DNA of 64,000 bases. It comes from Marinoscillum luteum (lineage in GTDB: Bacteria > Bacteroidota > Bacteroidia > Cytophagales > Cyclobacteriaceae). The notes beneath the pieces are model-generated. The model was given only the letters and a program-made list of their open reading frames with translations. It searched no databases and was not told the DNA's origin. The position numbers and the translations under genes are program-made. The first letter of the stretch is position 1; every line of letters begins with the position of its first letter. Positions 63,475-64,000 of the stretch are shown here, in pieces. The stretch is from contig NZ_JBIPKE010000017.1 of assembly GCF_044005705.1 (NCBI RefSeq), forward strand, positions 503,203 through 567,202, given 5' to 3'.

Positions 63475-64000
63475 TATTTGATGCTTTTAAAATGTACAGT
63501 TGAGTGATGATTCTGCCGGCGACAATTGAACACCGGCATGGATGACTAAATGTACAAGAGATCAGCTCTTACAAAGGAGTCACTCGCTTCCCACATGGGA
63601 GTTTTGGATGATTGTAGACCTATAAGTGTACTTCTCTTGCTATGGAGAGTTCCTGACCTGATATTAGGGTAGTGGGAAATGAAAATGTCTGATGCTTCGA
63701 CGGAGCTCAGCATGACATTTTCAATTGACGTGGCTCTGGCATTATCACACTGAGTCTGGCTTGTTGTCCTGATCTCGGCATGACATTTTCACAGCAAAGT
63801 GTCTTTGGGCATTGTCACTCTGAGCTCCGTCGAAGAGTAAGGCAATGCCTGATATCGGACCTGAGAAATTCTGACTGAATGAGATTACCACCTGCGCGGA
63901 ATGACGGTTCTCAAGGGAGAAACCATGTCTTTTCAAGATTGATCGAGTATTTGATAATAGAAAATGCATTGAAAATGTCTGATGCTTCGACGTAGCTCAG
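63475..64000. repeat. Non-coding region with REP-like repeats to window end
   Basis: 63475-63660 shows no gene and is the upstream region of the alginate lyase. From 63681 the same elements recur: GAAAATGTC hairpin at 63681-63722, GGCATTGTC hairpin at 63808-63849, a TGAGATTACCACCTGCGCGG element at 63880-63915 and a GAAAATGTC hairpin at 63971, cut by the window end. Confidence 0.8.

Overview
The window reads as chromosomal DNA of a marine-type Bacteroidota, most likely order Cytophagales. Supporting signs are two cargo proteins with type IX secretion (T9SS) C-terminal sorting domains, a PorE-like OmpA-family protein, a TonB-dependent receptor with a carboxypeptidase-regulatory domain, LytS/LytTR two-component pairs, lipoproteins, weak Shine-Dalgarno sites and a TTTG-17-TACTTTTG promoter. 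Species-level placement is not possible from the sequence alone.

Layout. 1-9,830 (minus) is a copper/silver resistance block: a CopB-type P-type ATPase cut by the window edge, a DUF3347 lipoprotein, a CusB-like adaptor fused to the same domain, a TolC-like channel, a CusA-like RND pump and a small HYC_CC_PP protein. 9,994-16,230 encodes a 2,078-residue repetitive T9SS surface protein. 16,554-24,551 carries the oxidative pentose phosphate genes (gnd divergent from zwf-pgl), an FAD oxidoreductase, a NarL-type sensor kinase and an exported intradiol-dioxygenase-like protein. 24,635-32,652 holds a rhodanese, an atypical SDR, a PorE-like protein, a serine hydrolase, a LytS/LytTR pair, a HIRAN protein and tRNA-Gly(CCC). 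32,663-36,514 is a cell-envelope cluster with two L,D-transpeptidases and a coiled-coil lipoprotein; then come an ECF sigma factor and small proteins.

38,131-46,136 is the most unusual gene set: an exported glucan-water-dikinase-like protein (phosphohistidine domain followed by an ATP-grasp domain) overlapping a class-A-beta-lactamase-like serine hydrolase, convergent with a nucleotide-transporter-like (NTT) membrane protein fused to HEAT repeats and a second serine hydrolase. An exported ATP-dependent enzyme beside a putative nucleotide transporter suggests a periplasmic phosphotransfer system. This is inference. 46,537-51,027 has a second LytS/LytTR pair divergent from a TonB-dependent receptor.

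51,028-58,370 is an accessory island. It contains an outer-membrane protein between 42-bp direct repeats, a 21-bp minisatellite, and at least four cargo units whose ends carry short cargo-specific inverted cores (GTTA.../...TAAC) next to shared repeat modules, an arrangement like integron gene cassettes. One cargo is a two-gene CBASS-type operon, a CD-NTase plus a TIR-STING effector. The others are a HEAT-like protein, a membrane protein, a VOC protein and a secreted NADase-type glycan-binding protein. No integrase is visible.

58,370-64,000 holds a CxxCH lipoprotein, DUF2867 and ABM-type proteins, a GIY-YIG nuclease embedded in palindromic REP-like repeats, and a T9SS-secreted alginate lyase.
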